Assembly: GCA_012845835.1 (NCBI GenBank)
Contig: JABAKD010000012.1
Location: 4,123,926-4,187,925, forward strand
Source of the DNA: Undaria pinnatifida
Lineage: Eukaryota > Sar > Phaeophyceae > Laminariales > Alariaceae
Length of the DNA stretch: 64,000 nt
Direction of reading: 5' to 3'
The position numbers and the translations under genes are program-made. The notes beneath the pieces are model-generated. The model saw only the letters and a list, made by a program, of their open reading frames with translations. It was not told the origin of the DNA and searched no databases. This document shows positions 19,903 through 31,625 of this stretch, piece by piece (within the stretch, counting starts at the first letter, position 1; each line of letters begins with the position of its first letter).

Positions 19903-20445
19903 TGGTACCAGGCCGACTAGTAGGTACATAGCACTTTTCGTCTTTTTCTGGGGTATTTTTTTCCCCTTTGTTCCCTCCTTGCGTGTCCAGGTTTTTGGCT
20001 CGTGTTCGGATTATCTTATTTTGGTTTTACTTTAATGTATTTTATTTCATTTTATTATGTTTCTTTTCCGAGCTTTGGCTCTCCTTTCCGGTTGGGTTGT
20101 TTCTTCGATTTCCCCTTCATTTTGTTGTTTCATTTTTTGTTTTATTTTTATCTTTGTTTTTATTTGTTTTCTTATTATTATTTTGTTTTTGTTTTGTTTT
20201 TGTTTTTGTTTATTTCGTATTTCTCTCTTCCAATGTATTTCTGTTGCTGACGTATGTATGTTGTGCCTGTCGTACCCAGTACTAGGGCATGACATTGCGT
20301 TGTCGAATGCATTACGATGCATTATCTCTGTGTCGTAGCTTGTGACCACAGAGCTGATCTTTCTAGGGTGAAGAATCAGTACGGACACTGGGTGTGCTGG
20401 ATGTCGACGAGTAGAAGAACGGTTTAATGTGAAGAACACACACAC
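19903..20445. other. Spacer between the 91-bp direct repeats
   Basis: A T-rich stretch (19935-20230) on the plus strand, then mixed sequence ending in a short CA run. Open frames reflect the T bias; no motif seen. Confidence 0.5.
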
Positions 20446-20536
20446 ACGGCTTCAAAAGCCTGACACGTAAAACTCGTGCTCGTCGTACCAGGTTCGTATA
20501 ATACTCCTGTGCCATATTATACGACACCTACCACAC
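20446..20536 (+). repeat. 91-bp direct repeat, right copy
   Basis: Same as 19812-19902 except one A to G change in the CTCGTRCTCGTCG word. With its partner it could be a pair of short LTR-like ends around about 540 bp, but TG...CA ends and target duplications are not visible. Confidence 0.85.
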
Positions 20537-20864
20537 AACAACACAAAAGGGTTAGCAGTCAGCAGGTAGTCTGGTGGACTGGTGGTGAGGTGGTCACTCA
20601 TATTGTACAGCCTACCAGGTATACCGTCGTGGTCCCTGTACTGTGCCGGTTGATGAGTGTCGATTGCCCGCTATAGTGCCTGCGAAATCGGTTGACCCAC
20701 ATGTGCACACCATGTAGTGGGAGCATGCGGATAGTGCCGTTTGCCCCTGCAGTGCTAGTATTTCCGGATGGCACACACCGGCACCATAGAGGAACACTGC
20801 TCCTGTTGCAGCTCATAAAATGCTGACAAAATGCACGTACTCATACATGCGCAAAGAAAACCGG

Positions 20865-21172
20865 TCGCCCCGGTGGCGTATCAGGTTATCCTCGAGCCTG
20901 GTATAGGTCAGTTTCGTGAGTTCGAGCCCCGCCGAGTGCATACTCGTATAAATTCGTTGGGACTTTTTCTTGTGGACAAATTGACTTGCGGAAAGCGCGA
21001 GAGCGTGAGTTAGCAACACTCGATGAACAATCGACGAGCAGTGGGATTGCTGAACCCTATGCGCGATAAAAATTGAAGGCAAGAACCGGGGAGGAGAAGG
21101 GATGACACCTGTGACCACGGCTTGTCCAGAAGCTGGAAAGTGAAAGTGTGCAAAAAAAAAAAAAAAAAGAAA
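20865..21172 (+). mobile_element. SINE-A, tRNA-headed, copy 1
   Basis: Head with A-box-like GGTGGCGTATCAGG and, about 35 bp later, B box GAGTTCGAGCC. The body (TTGCGGAAAGCGCGAGAGCG, GGGATTGCTGAACCCTATGC, CACCTGTGACCACGGCTTG) ends in a 17-A run interrupted only at its end. Two other full copies are at 31010-31326 and 33866-34165. This is a pol III SINE layout. Confidence 0.82.
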
Positions 21173-22276
21173 GATGAGACACCACACTAAGCCGTCTAGT
21201 CAGCATCAACACGTCAACACAACGTAGCCAAAATTACAGGAAAATTACGATCTGCTGATTGGTGATGAAAGTACTGAAATAATCCGCATGCAAACGAGAT
21301 TTCAATACGAAAAACGAAAACAACCTTATCGTAAGGCCATACGAGTACTAGGTCACATAGACAGCAGTGCGAAGATAATAAATGGGATGCGCAAAAGAAA
21401 GAAAAAAAAAGGCAAGACCAGACATTCAGAAGATGCTCGTATGATCTGAAAATGCTCGTGTACTATAAGAAAAAAAACAAGACCACATCTCCAGAAAATG
21501 CTCGTATTATGCGAAGCAGCAGACATGTTCGTTTGTAGAGCAGCAGGCTAGCTACCAAGCTTAGAGCGCAACCACAAACCACGGAAGAGACCACTCACGC
21601 ACTGCTGCTGTGTGGACTAGGCGAGTAGCACCTCTACTACTAGCATGAATAGCACCCATTTGATACGTCAAACCGAGGTATACACCAACCATCATTCATA
21701 TCGTATCATGTGATGCTTTGAGGAGAATGAACATACTGCCAACTATGGGTAAAAGGGGTGGGGGGAAAGGAAAACTTCAACGAAAACCATAAATAAGTGA
21801 TTTTCGAGTGAAATACACCCAAGGGAGAATACACAAATATTGAGCAAATTATCAAAGAGGAGGAGGGGGAGGGGGCGTACTATTAATACAGAGTATGGAA
21901 ATGATATTAATAGTAAGAAATGTATGATACAATACTCGTGGTTTGGTACCCGTATACCCGAATCTGGTACACTCGTACCTCTGGAGTACCAGGCGCTAGA
22001 GAGGCGCCACATTACGAACAACACCGCCCCACAGAATACCAGGTATTACAGAGACTTCACGTATAACGCCACCTTCTACAATTTCTCGTGCAACACCACA
22101 GCAGGTGTCTGTCTGATTGGTTGAGGCTGGCAATTCGGCCGCCCGTTTTCCTTGGAAAAACGCCACCAAAACACGCTGCGGGGCCGCGCGCGCGACTCTG
22201 GAGCTACAGCCTTGGCCGGCCCCCAAGCCCCCCGAAGGAGTTGGGGTTAGGGCTGGGTTCGGGTCAGGGTTGGGTT
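21173..22276. other. No gene seen
   Basis: The sequence GACCACATCTCCAGAAAATG and a similar GACCAGACATTCAGAAGATG form a short duplication near 21415-21500. Otherwise featureless. Confidence 0.45.
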
Positions 22277-22365
22277 TATGCCTTCACTACTGGAAACCCT
22301 TTTCTTCACAAAATGACTTCAAGTTAGTACAGGGAGGGACTATGGGGCTCTAGAAGGGGGTTAAG
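22277..22365 (-). mobile_element. TTAA-MITE copy 9
   Basis: CTACTGGAAACCCTTTTC, then TTCAAGTTAGTACAGGGAGG, then CTAGAAGGGGGTTAA. The left end is decayed. Confidence 0.75.
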
Positions 22366-23405
22366 GTCAGGGTCGAGTTGGGTCCGGGGCGACGTGAAAC
22401 ACAGAAATGACCAGAGGGTGTTGCACGAGTGCACATACCTGGCACAAGCTTGTATTCAAGGTGGCGTTTATGTAAGCCCCCCAAAGGGTAAGGGCCGGGG
22501 TTAGGGTCAGGGTTGGGTCTAGGCCGGCGGGCAGGATAGAAAAGGACGAAACGGCGTTGCAAGAGTGCATTTACAAGTGTTGATGTCAGCCTCCGACAGG
22601 GTAAAAGGGCTGGCGTCGGGCCTGAGCCGACGGGCAAGACGACAACTTGACCAAAACGTCTTGCACGAGTGTGTTTACAAGATGGTGTTGTACAATACGA
22701 TACTTAGGGGTTCCTCACGTACTGCAGGAAAACTACTGAAAAATACCGTCAAGAGGGATACCGCATCAGACACTTTTCAGGCATCAATGCTGCGGCACGG
22801 GTGATGACGTGATGACGAGTACCCGATTCATGACGCAAGTAATTGGCGTACTGGTGTACCAGGTAGTCTCGCAGTCTAATTACTTTTGCAGCATTGCTTA
22901 TTCATCGGAAAATCCTCATCAATCAAGAAAGCGAAAAAGCGAAACCCCGAAAAACAACAAAAACCAACGAAAAAAAAAACAAGACACGGAAACCATAAGA
23001 AACCGAAAAACCACCTAGGCACTCCCAAGCATTACTCGTGCTACAGCAGCCATACGTATGTACAAAAGCATGAACGTCAGTACTACTGCTGTCATATATC
23101 AACAATGCTGCGTGAGCCAAAACATTTAGGGTTTATATACTATATTATAAAAATTAAAATACATTTACGGCAGGTCTGGCGCATGCATAACCCCAAGTGC
23201 AATGAAAGTGCGAATGAATACCGGCGCCCTCAGATCAAAATTCTCAAGAATTGACGAATCGACGCGAAAGTCAAAGCTGCACTTCTAACTTTTGGACCCA
23301 GCAAAAATTACCCCGCCCAACCAATTCCAAGCATTTTGTCCCCCAAATAAACGTGTCTGCGTGCACCCTTAAGTTCTGAAGGGGTCTTCTAAAAGGCGTC
23401 AAGTC
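22366..23405. other. No gene seen; degenerate GGGTTA words
   Basis: GGGTTAGGGTCAGGGTTGGG (22498-22517) and similar words recur at 22235-22270 and 22363-22380, but never as a clean array. No gene. Confidence 0.45.
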
Positions 23406-23625
23406 CAGTCGGCTAATGATGCAAATCGGCAAGCATAATATGCTGCAAAGTGAAAAGTGGGAATTCTGAACGGTATGCCCGACAAAAGTGAAGGCATGTA
23501 CGGGGGGGAAAAGTGAAGCCACCTGTGACCACGGCTGGTCCATAAGGTCGTTTGTCACAAGGTCGTAGAGGGTAAAATCTCTCACGGGTTGAGCTGGAGA
23601 GCGAAAGTGGCACAATAAAAAGAAA
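23406..23625 (+). mobile_element. SINE-A related fragment
   Basis: Contains AAAGTGGGAATTCTGAACGG, CACCTGTGACCACGGCTGG and GGTTGAGCTGGAGAGCGAAA, matching the body and tail of SINE-A, with an extra segment (GGTCGTAGAGGGTAAAATC). The tRNA head is missing. Confidence 0.5.
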
Positions 23626-23679
23626 AGGATCTGTCTGTTCTGTTGTTCATTTAAGCAAGAACAGGGCACTTATGTGTGA

Positions 23680-24026
23680 GACACACGCTTTCTCAACTAA
23701 ATAATACAAGCCTACTACGAGCCTAGCCTAGCCTAAAACCAAATCATAGTGTAAGGAGATATCATACCCTTTCTCGAACAGTAACAAGAAGTGTAGTCTA
23801 AAACCGCCATTAGCGTAGGGCACACCTTTTCTCAGATAAGAATGAGATCTAGCATAAAAAAACATTTGACACAACCCTTCATCAATCAAGAATAAGAAAT
23901 CTAGCCTACAACCACTTCTACTACGAGGGTAGGACACACGCCCTCTCAAATACCTGGGCATCAGTAAGAATCAAGAAATCTAGCCTAAAATCGTATTATT
24001 AGCGTAGGACACACCCTTCCTAAAAC
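23680..24026 (+). repeat. Diverged tandem repeat (AATCTAGCCTA units)
   Basis: Units of roughly 80-95 bp carrying TCTAGCCTAAAA, TTAGCGTAGGACACAC and CCTTYCT words, at least four times. No coding frame through the array. Confidence 0.6.
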
Positions 24027-24167
24027 AGAGTCTTCCTAGATGCTTCGGCGGAGCTTATATTAACCCCTTTAGAGCCCCCGAACCCCTCCCTATACCAAAT
24101 CCAAGTAATTTTGCCCCCCAAAACGGGTTTCCAGTTGCAAAGGGGTTAATAGGACTAGGAAGACTCT
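24027..24167. repeat. 13-bp perfect inverted repeat around a TTAA-MITE
   Basis: AGAGTCTTCCTAG (24027-24039) and CTAGGAAGACTCT (24155-24167) face each other; between them is a TTAA-MITE with both TTAA copies. Without the MITE the arms would enclose a loop of about 25 bp. Confidence 0.75.
24060..24149 (+). mobile_element. TTAA-MITE copy 10, intact
   Basis: TTAACCCCTTTAGAGCCCCC at the left and CAAAGGGGTTAA at the right: complete 12-base inverted ends with TTAA at both borders. Best-preserved copy in the window. Confidence 0.9.
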
Positions 24168-27018
24168 ACTGGAAGGGCAAACACAAATCTAGCCCAACAC
24201 TAGAATGCCGGATTCTCATCACAGGTCTGGTACTATGTAAGGCATACCGGTATCAAAACAAACCTGGCTGTGGCTGCGGGGGGCGGGTTGGCGCCTCGCT
24301 CAGTCCGCATCATCTTCCAGAGATGGAGAGGAGGGGGGGCGAGGGTATACCGGTAGAAGGCCACCTAGAAAGAGGGGAGAAGACAGAGTCAGCGTCCTTC
24401 CGTCCTGCGACAGGCAGGAAAGGCAGGAAGGCGGGTTCCCTCGGCGAGAGAGCTGGGATCCTGGGCTGGTATGGAGGGGAAGGGGGGGGGGGGAAGGGGA
24501 CGCGAACGGCATGGGCAGCATGAGCGGAGACAACGAGAAGGGCATGACTTCACAGGGACCCTGGACTGGTATGGAGGGGACGGGGGACGGGGACGGGGGG
24601 AGGGGGGTAGCGGCGAGCGCGGGAGGAGGGATGCAGAGGGGTACAGGCCTTAATAAAGCGTTTACCAGGGTCGAGTATTAATACAAGTACGATACGAGCG
24701 AGTACCAGGCAAGTCGAGTATGATGTTGACACAAAAAAAAACACAGCAGTGATTCGTTTTTCTTGCACCCTCTGGTACTTGGCGCCAGTAAAAATTACAT
24801 ATTTACCCATGGGTACAAGCAGCATGCGATACCAGTTAAGAATCTCTCATTTCTGGCCAGACTGAAATTCTTGTGTAAAAAGGGAGGGTGTGTCCTACAC
24901 TGTTTTCAGTACAAAAAGAGGTCATGTTCTTATGCTCGTCTACTCGATCCTGGAATTGTTAACTGCCAAATTCTTACTGGTAAGCGTTATCGCGTACTAC
25001 CGCACTTTGTACGAGTATGAAGTGGGGTGATAGGATGGGATAGGAGAGGAGTTTTAAATCGCTCGTATTGTGACTAAAGAAAACGTCGGTTGTATCATAC
25101 TTGTACGCAAGACACGACAATAATACGAGGTTTTGGTGCAGGCAAGACTGTTATCAGGTAGACTGCTGTCATACCAGGTACACAACTTCAGTATCACGTG
25201 ATCATTCGTTTGATTTTGATGGACTGACCACGCCGGAAAAGCGGCAGCAGCAGCAGCAGCAGCAGCAGCCCGCACGGCCCCAAAAAAACAAAGTTGAGAT
25301 AGAGAGCCATGCTGCTGATGCTGCTGTTATTATACTGACCAGGGGGAGAGTACCAAGCCGAGGTACTTCACACACAACACCCGCCCGGCCACGCTACTTA
25401 TGAGCACAACGGTGAATATGCATGTATGCCGCCTGCCATAAATAAATAGAGAGGTCAAGGGCCCCAGGAGGAAGGACACCCATCTCGGGGCGCTTGCGTG
25501 CAAGCCGGGCTTACGTTATCAAAGGAGCCAGCTGGTTAGCTTGACCTGGTGGTGATGTTTGTACCAGCGGATAACTAGTGTACTGCTGCTAGTGCTGAAC
25601 AAACACTGAGAGAGAGGGGGGTGCGGATGCAGCTTGCCGTCATCCCCTTGGCTTTGCCCTTGATTTTTTAGGATGTTCATTACCAGTATGTTTTTGGTAT
25701 GTGTGGGGTGTATCTCATCAAAGGCACGAAGAGGCCGGTATATCAAGTCGGTATATTTCCACAACAACTTGGTTTGTATGTAAGAGCAGGCAAGGCGTCA
25801 TTTTTTTCACTACTAGTACGCCGTGAAAATCCCAAGTCTTCGAAAAAAAAGTACGACCAACCTTGGACCAACATATAGGGTCTGTAGTGTCAGCAAAAGC
25901 AATGCAATACCGCTCGTTCGGACGGTCCGCCCGACAGAGCGAGGGCCTCCCGTTGGTCAAGCTTCCGTCGATCCACCAAGGTAGGACCTGTGCTACTTCC
26001 CCCAGGAGACTACAGGCTGCAGTGCATCAGGCGAGCGGAAGGCCTGGCGCAGCAGCTGTGGTTGGTCGCACAAGTTGCTATCGCACCAGATTTCAACACG
26101 CAAAAAATAAGCTGAATCTGGAATAACAAACAGGCCACCAGGCTTGGCTTGCTTGGACAGGCCAAAAAGGTGAAGTAAAATTGATGCCGAGTGCCGCACA
26201 CAACTTACAGAGAGGCCTGCTTCTCTATTGCGGACAAAACAACTCACCACCTAGATCACGCTGTCATAACTCAGGGCAAAGCGTGTTCCCCCTTCTCCAC
26301 TCTACCCTCTCGCTCCGGCTGCGCGTCGGCTACGATGCAGCAGCCCCTCCTGTCTCGTGTGCGCTGGCCTGCCTGTGCTACTTTGGGTGCTGGTTTTGCC
26401 GCTGAGGGCCAGTACACGGTGGAATTATGAACAATTATTCCATGATTTTGATTCTCGGCTAAATTCCGGCAAAATTGACCATATTGGCCAATCATATTAT
26501 TTCGGGTAAATTTTATATCCCCACCATCTCGCGCGAAAAAGGTTAAATTCTGGTAAAATTCATTTCATGTTTCGTCAAAACTCACGCACAAAATGAGTGC
26601 CTCAAAGCACAAGAAGCTGCAACACCACGACCGACCATGATACGTACGCGGCACAACAAGATACAGGTAAATCACACCACCACCAGCACAGACAGGTATT
26701 GAGTACCAGGTAGTTGACACCAGCCACAAAAAAAACACGACGTGGTGACACAAGCTATACAACAAAACAACACCACGCACAGAAAGCACGCGGCTGCATG
26801 CAGATAGATCATGATGTGTTGCCTGTCGTTGATTCAGGAGAACGTTGCTGTGTTTTGTATCTCTTTGCTGTTTGGGTATCCCTATCATCTCGCAACTCTT
26901 ATAACTTAGTCTACTTCCTTACTTTTTTACTATCAAATTTTAATGTATTATTACTACTTTTTTTGGTCTTTCTTGTTTGTATGCGCGTGTTTGACACTTT
27001 TCCTATACTTAAGTCTTG
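24168..27018. other. No gene seen; G-rich and A/T-rich blocks
   Basis: 24320-24640 is G-rich with CTGGTATGGAGGGGA duplicated (24464 and 24565). A (CAG)n run of about eight triplets lies at 25245-25269. No frame has splice support or a family motif. Confidence 0.45.
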
Positions 27019-27024
27019 TGTGTT

Positions 27025-27066
27025 TCTGTCTGTCCGTCCGTCCGTCCGTCCGTCTGTCTGTCCGTC

Positions 27067-27097
<31 letters not shown>

Positions 27098-27114
27098 CCG
27101 TCTGTCTGTCCGTC

Positions 27115-27145
<31 letters not shown>
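27025..27145 (+). repeat. Tetranucleotide microsatellite (TCCG/TCTG)n
   Basis: About 30 tetramers alternating CCGT and CTGT. It keeps several frames open in both directions, producing artefact frames of PSV/CLS type. Confidence 0.95.
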
Positions 27146-27249
27146 GTTTTCCGTACGTACGAAACATTTTGTACCTGGAACATGTATCGTCTATGTGCGT
27201 GTACGTGTGTACAATAATAATGAATGGTAGTAATAATTTCGAAAATAAA

Positions 27250-27850
27250 ATTACACTCAAGAGTCTCTCCATCCAGCTGTGAGATCGAAGATTTTGTCGA
27301 AACTCATCGTTGCAAGCTGTGTGTGATACTCCGATCGCGCGTATCACTGGATGTGTGCCCTCGTTAAGGATATAGGTCGGCGACTCTCCTTGGAGCTACA
27401 GTGCAGCTATCAGGGTCGACAGGATGATGATGTTAGTCAGTCTGTGCGGAAACTACAAAAAACCCGTTTTTTAGGGGGACAAAATATGACAGCTAGCTGT
27501 GTGTGGAAGGAAATATGCGTCGGTTTTTATCAAGTGTGTATCCTGTCAGTCGTATAACGGGTGAGGGGAGGGCGGAGTTTTTAAGGGGTTGGGGGCCTGG
27601 GTTTGAACAAGAGGGAGCGGGGGGCGGGGAGCGGGGGGCGGGGGGGCGAGCGGGGCAACTCAATCTGTGCGCGGAAACTATGTAGTATCCTTTTTGGGGA
27701 CAAATCTGACGGTTGTGGAAGGGATGCATCATCAATTTGTCATGTATGTATAATATATACTGTAAGTAAGTCGTACGACCAGTGAGGAGAGGGCGGAGTG
27801 TTCGAAGAGGGGTGGGGGGGGGGGGAAGGGAGGGGGGGGGTTCCAACAGC
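27250..27850 (+). repeat. R5 repeat, with a second partial unit
   Basis: CCAGCTGTGAGATCGAAGAT, GCAAGCTGTGTGTGATACTC, then CTGTGCGGAAACTAC and GGGTGAGGGGAGGGCGGAG, in the order seen at 12205-12575 and 29035-29400. From about 27655 a second partial unit repeats the CTGTGCGCGGAAACTA part. Confidence 0.7.
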
Positions 27851-28282
27851 TTTAGGTCGCATAGATGTAGGGGCTTGCTATACGCGTGGTGCTAGGTCTA
27901 GGCGGTGTGGTGGTGCGGTTGGTGGGGAAGGAGGGGGCGTTGGGGGAGGGGGGGGATGAATTGGAGCTACGGCATGGACCGGCTAGAAAGATCATGAGGT
28001 GTGATATCAACTGCCTGGACCGGTAGTGTTTATTACTCTGTCTGGCAGATTTTGATTTTGTTAGGTGGGGCGTTTGAACAAGAGGGGGAGTTATTTAGTA
28101 TGCATGGTGGTACGTTGCGTCGGCGTTGTTAGCCAACGGTTGTCGTCTACTTGGCATGATCTTTTCGTCTGCAAACGTTGTGGTGTGTGGTTACTATTAT
28201 TATTGTGGTAGTATAATCTAATAGTATATGGTCGTCGCGTAGTGAAAAAAAACGTACGTACTACCAGCAGGCAGGGCTATGA

Positions 28283-28530
28283 GAGTCTTACTACGGTAGC
28301 CCCCCCAACTTATTTTCAACGAAATCGCCGTTTTTAAAACCAGCTCCCGGGCGTATCTTCTGAAAAACGGTGCCCCTTGCCACCCCGACGCCATCATCCG
28401 ATAGTCCTTCGCAACCAAGAAAGTATGTGGCAGATGTTTTTTGCATGACATCCTTCCTCGTGTGAAGCAGACATGAAACGGTCGACAAAGAAAATCGCTG
28501 GTTTTGGGGGGGGCTAACGTAGAATCAGTC
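28283..28530. mobile_element. M2 MITE (GATTCTACG ends), copy 1
   Basis: Ends GAGTCTTACTACGGTAGCCC and GGGCTAACGTAGAATCAGTC are inverted. Interior words AACGAAATCGCCG, CCAGCTCCCGG and AATCGCTGGTTTTGGGG are shared with the copies at 30351, 32908, 39269, 40781 and 42067. Confidence 0.78.
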
Positions 28531-28539
28531 ATGTATACA

Positions 28540-28603
28540 CACAGGATGGAGGAGGAGGAGGTATATGACACACAGGATGGAGGAGGAGGAGGTATATGAC
28601 ACA
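28540..28603 (+). repeat. 31-bp tandem duplication
   Basis: ACACAGGATGGAGGAGGAGG followed by AGGTATATGAC occurs twice in a row. Confidence 0.85.
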
Positions 28604-29034
28604 CCACTATGGTACTAGTGATGATAATGGGCGCGGCTTGTTCCACCTCCCCCCCGCCCCCCCGTCCCCCCTTCTATGTCGCTATTTCGTCGCTTTCATT
28701 TGCTTTATTTATCCTTTCGAAAGAGCTTACCATGATGACCTACAATAATAGTGTGTACTACTCAAAATTACATAATTAATGGATAAACCATGCAAGACAA
28801 CGGTGACGATGCAGGAAAGGAGGACACCGGAGGAAGAGGCATCCACCCTTTGTTTTACTACGCTGCCAAATGCAGTTTACACCAGTTTCAAGTAGCTTGT
28901 CCAACCCAAAAATGTGAGTGTATGGTACAGTTCCAAAGAAGGGTGACACGTCAAATTTAATACCACCAGGTACCCTCGGTATTTAGTAACAATTAGTTGG
29001 GTTTTGCCAGGAACATTTATGACCACGAGGATGT
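28604..29034. other. No gene seen
   Basis: A C run at 28648-28672 and otherwise unremarkable sequence. Confidence 0.45.
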
Positions 29035-29400
29035 CAATCTGTGAGATCGAAGATTTGGTCGAAACTCGTCTTTGCAAGCTGCGTGTGATACTCCGATCGC
29101 GCGCGTTTTACTGGGTGTGTGTCCTCATTGAGGACATAGGTCGGCGACTCCCCTTAGAACTACAGTGTAGCTTGTACCAGGGTCAAAAGGGTGATGTTGA
29201 CGAATCTGTGCGCGGAAACTATAAAACCCGTTTTTGAGGGGGATAAAATGTAATGGCTGTGGACGACGGAAATGCATCAGTTTATTATGAAGTATATCCT
29301 GCAAGTCGTACAACCGGTGAGGGGAGGGCGGAGTTTTAAGGGCGTGGGGAGCGAGGGCGGGGGCTTTAAAGCGAAGGGGGAGGGGGGCGGGGGGGGGGAT
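29035..29400 (+). repeat. R5 repeat copy
   Basis: CTGTGAGATCGAAGATTTGG, GCAAGCTGCGTGTGATACTC, CTGTGCGCGGAAACTATAAA and GGTGAGGGGAGGGCGGAG follow in the same order as at 12205 and 27250. Confidence 0.7.
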
Positions 29401-30350
29401 GAGCACGAAGATATATACCTGCTTGAAATCTTCGTCAAATATATACCGGGTTTTACTTTTTCTTAGCCCCCCCACCCGCCACCAACAAAACGCGAGCCTC
29501 ACGACAGCTTTTCTTCCCACCCGTAGGCTGTTTCCTGCTCGTGGGCTCATATATTCCCCGCCAACCTCCCCCCCCAAAAGAAGCTGGTGTCTTACACGCT
29601 CCACATCCATCCACATCCATCCATCCATTCATCCATCCATGCTGCAACAACCAAAGGTTTGAAAGGAGGTATATTATGCTGTGATGATAGCAACCAGTCA
29701 GTACAGATATCACTACATACCGGTAGAATACGGGGTAGATATAAGGCGGACGGCCTGACTGATCTGTGATGCTATGCAATTCAGCGGCGGCAGCAGCAGC
29801 AGCTGACCAGCTGCTTGCTGCGCTTGCTTTCTTTGCTTCTTTATGGTTGGTTGCTACTGTAATACTAGCTGTTTCCGTCACTATGTGTTCTGATTCCCCC
29901 CACTAAAGAGTAGATGCTTGGTGCCCGCACACGCATGGGCACGCATATAGCGATCCCGTTACATACTACTTACGGTATATACTAGCTAACCACTATGTAT
30001 GCATGCACGTTTTATGATGAGTAACGATGATGAATGACCCAGAGCCATCGTCACAAGTCACAACTACTCAGCAACGTTGCTCTGGTAATGATGTCGTGAT
30101 GTCACACCTTTTGTCCGCGGCAATCTGACAATCACAGTAATGAACCCATCAAACCAACCAACAATCAATGCTGATTGCTCCGGGACCTTGCCTTGCAATC
30201 ACTTGCTATAGCAACAACATAGACGCGCGTGCACTATCGTATGACAAAAGCGGTACGAAGCACATTTCGGCTAATAACAAATTCCCGAAAGACGGGGGTT
30301 CCGAGCCGCACCTTAACCCATTTCTCCAACTCTTCAAAACGTTTTCCTAG
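29401..30350. other. No gene seen
   Basis: ATCC repeats at 29604-29640 (CATCCATCCATCC) and a GCAGCAGCAGCAGC run near 29787. The long minus-strand frame here is broken by low complexity and has no motif. Confidence 0.45.
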
Positions 30351-30601
30351 CGTCGTTCTACGGTAGCCTCCTCAACTTTTCTTTAACGAAATCACCGGTC
30401 TTGAAACCAGCTCCCGGCCGTATCTCCTGAAACACGGTGCCCCTTGCCCCCTTTACGTCATAGTTCGACAGTCCTTCGCAAACAAGAAAATATTTGGAGA
30501 TTGTGTTTTTCATGGCACCCTTCCTCGTGTCGAGCAGCCATGCAACGCTCGTTGAAGAGAATCGCTGGTTTTTTTGGGGGGGGCTATCGTAGAATCATTC
30601 C
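30351..30601. mobile_element. M2 MITE, copy 2
   Basis: TCGTTCTACGGTAGCCTCC at the left, GGGGGCTATCGTAGAATCAT at the right. CCTAG flanks both sides (30346-30350 and 30602-30606), a possible short target duplication. Confidence 0.78.
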
Positions 30602-30889
30602 CTAGTCTAACTTCAAGTGTTTTTTCCCCGTGTTGGGACTGCGGTGCAAGTAAGGATTATCTCAACCCAAAATCGTCCGAAAAAACTTCATTCTTGATTC
30701 GCAATATTATTTGTTTGTTTACCTAAGCCATATATATGGGTTTGTACAAGGGTTTGCTAGGAGTCCTCCTGCGGCAAGGTTTGCACTTGTCGGGGGCCAA
30801 AACGTTTCTGGCCTTCTGATTGGTTGAGCTCCCTTCTCGAGTGAGGGACTACCGGTTATTCTGAGACGCGTGCTACCATAGAGGTGCTA

Positions 30890-31625
30890 CACTACTTATT
30901 TTTCTGGGGTTCCTCAATTTGGGAGCTTAAGACATGTCCTTCTTGACCCCAAAAACTGATTTGAAAAAAAAAGTAAAACTGCTATGATACCGGATAAAAA
31001 ATCCCATGGCCCCCTTTTTTTTTTCTTCTTGTTCCTCATGCTTTTACTTTCCAGCTTGTGGACAAGCCGTGGTCACAGGTGTCGTCCCTTCTTCCCCCCC
31101 GGTTCTTCAATTTTTTATCGCGCATAGGGTTCAGCAATCCCACTGCTCGTCGATTTTTCATCGAGAGTTGCTAACTCACGCTCTCGCGCTTTCCGCAAGT
31201 CAATTTGTGCACAAGAAAAAGTCCCAACGATTTTATACGAGTATGCACTCGGCGGGAGTCGAACTCACGAAACTGACCTATACCAGGCTCGAGGATAACC
31301 TGATGCGCCACCGGGGCGACCGGCCCCTATAGGTATACGACGAGAATAACGCAAAAAAAAATGGCCTATAATATTTTCCGACGATTTGGGGTTAAGGAGC
31401 CCCGTCATTCAGAAGCCATTTTCGCCAAGGAAAGGTATACCTTGATATGGTATATTTCCGACGATTGAGGGTTGAGGAGCCCCGTCATTCAGAAGCCATT
31501 TTCGCCAAAAAAAGGTATACCTTAATATGGTATATTTCCGACGATTTCGGGTCAAGGAGCCCCCCCGTCATTCAGAAACAATTTTCGCCAAAAACAGGCA
31601 TAGCATGCGTCGTTAGCAAGATAAT
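30890..31625 (+). repeat. Dispersed repeat R6 with ~86-bp tandem units, split by a SINE
   Basis: TTCCTCAATTTGGGAGCTTA, CTGCTATGATACCGG and AAAAATCCCA precede the SINE; afterwards three units with CCGACGATT, GGAGCCCCGTCATTCAGAA and TTTTCGCCAA follow (31365-31612). The same order without the SINE is at 42325-42715. Confidence 0.7.
31010..31326 (-). mobile_element. SINE-A copy 2
   Basis: Reverse orientation: tail T run (31016-31024), body, then B box complement GGGAGTCGAACTC and A-box complement CCTGATGCGCCACCGG. Very similar to the copies at 20865 and 33866. Confidence 0.82.

Noticed and set aside
19968-20445. Phe/Leu-rich membrane-like frames
   Set aside because: Caused by the T-rich spacer between the 91-bp direct repeats; three phases are open together.
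20865-20945. Functional tRNA gene
   Set aside because: A and B boxes are good, but no paired acceptor stem is seen and the sequence continues into a conserved 300-bp SINE body found three times.
22230-22520. Interstitial telomere repeats
   Set aside because: GGGTTAG words are few, irregular and mixed with GGGTTGG and GGGTCAGG; no run of exact hexamers or heptamers.
26911-27347. Long frames of PSV/CLS or TDRRTDRQ type on both strands
   Set aside because: They are translations of the TCCG/TCTG microsatellite; all frames stay open because of the 4-bp unit.
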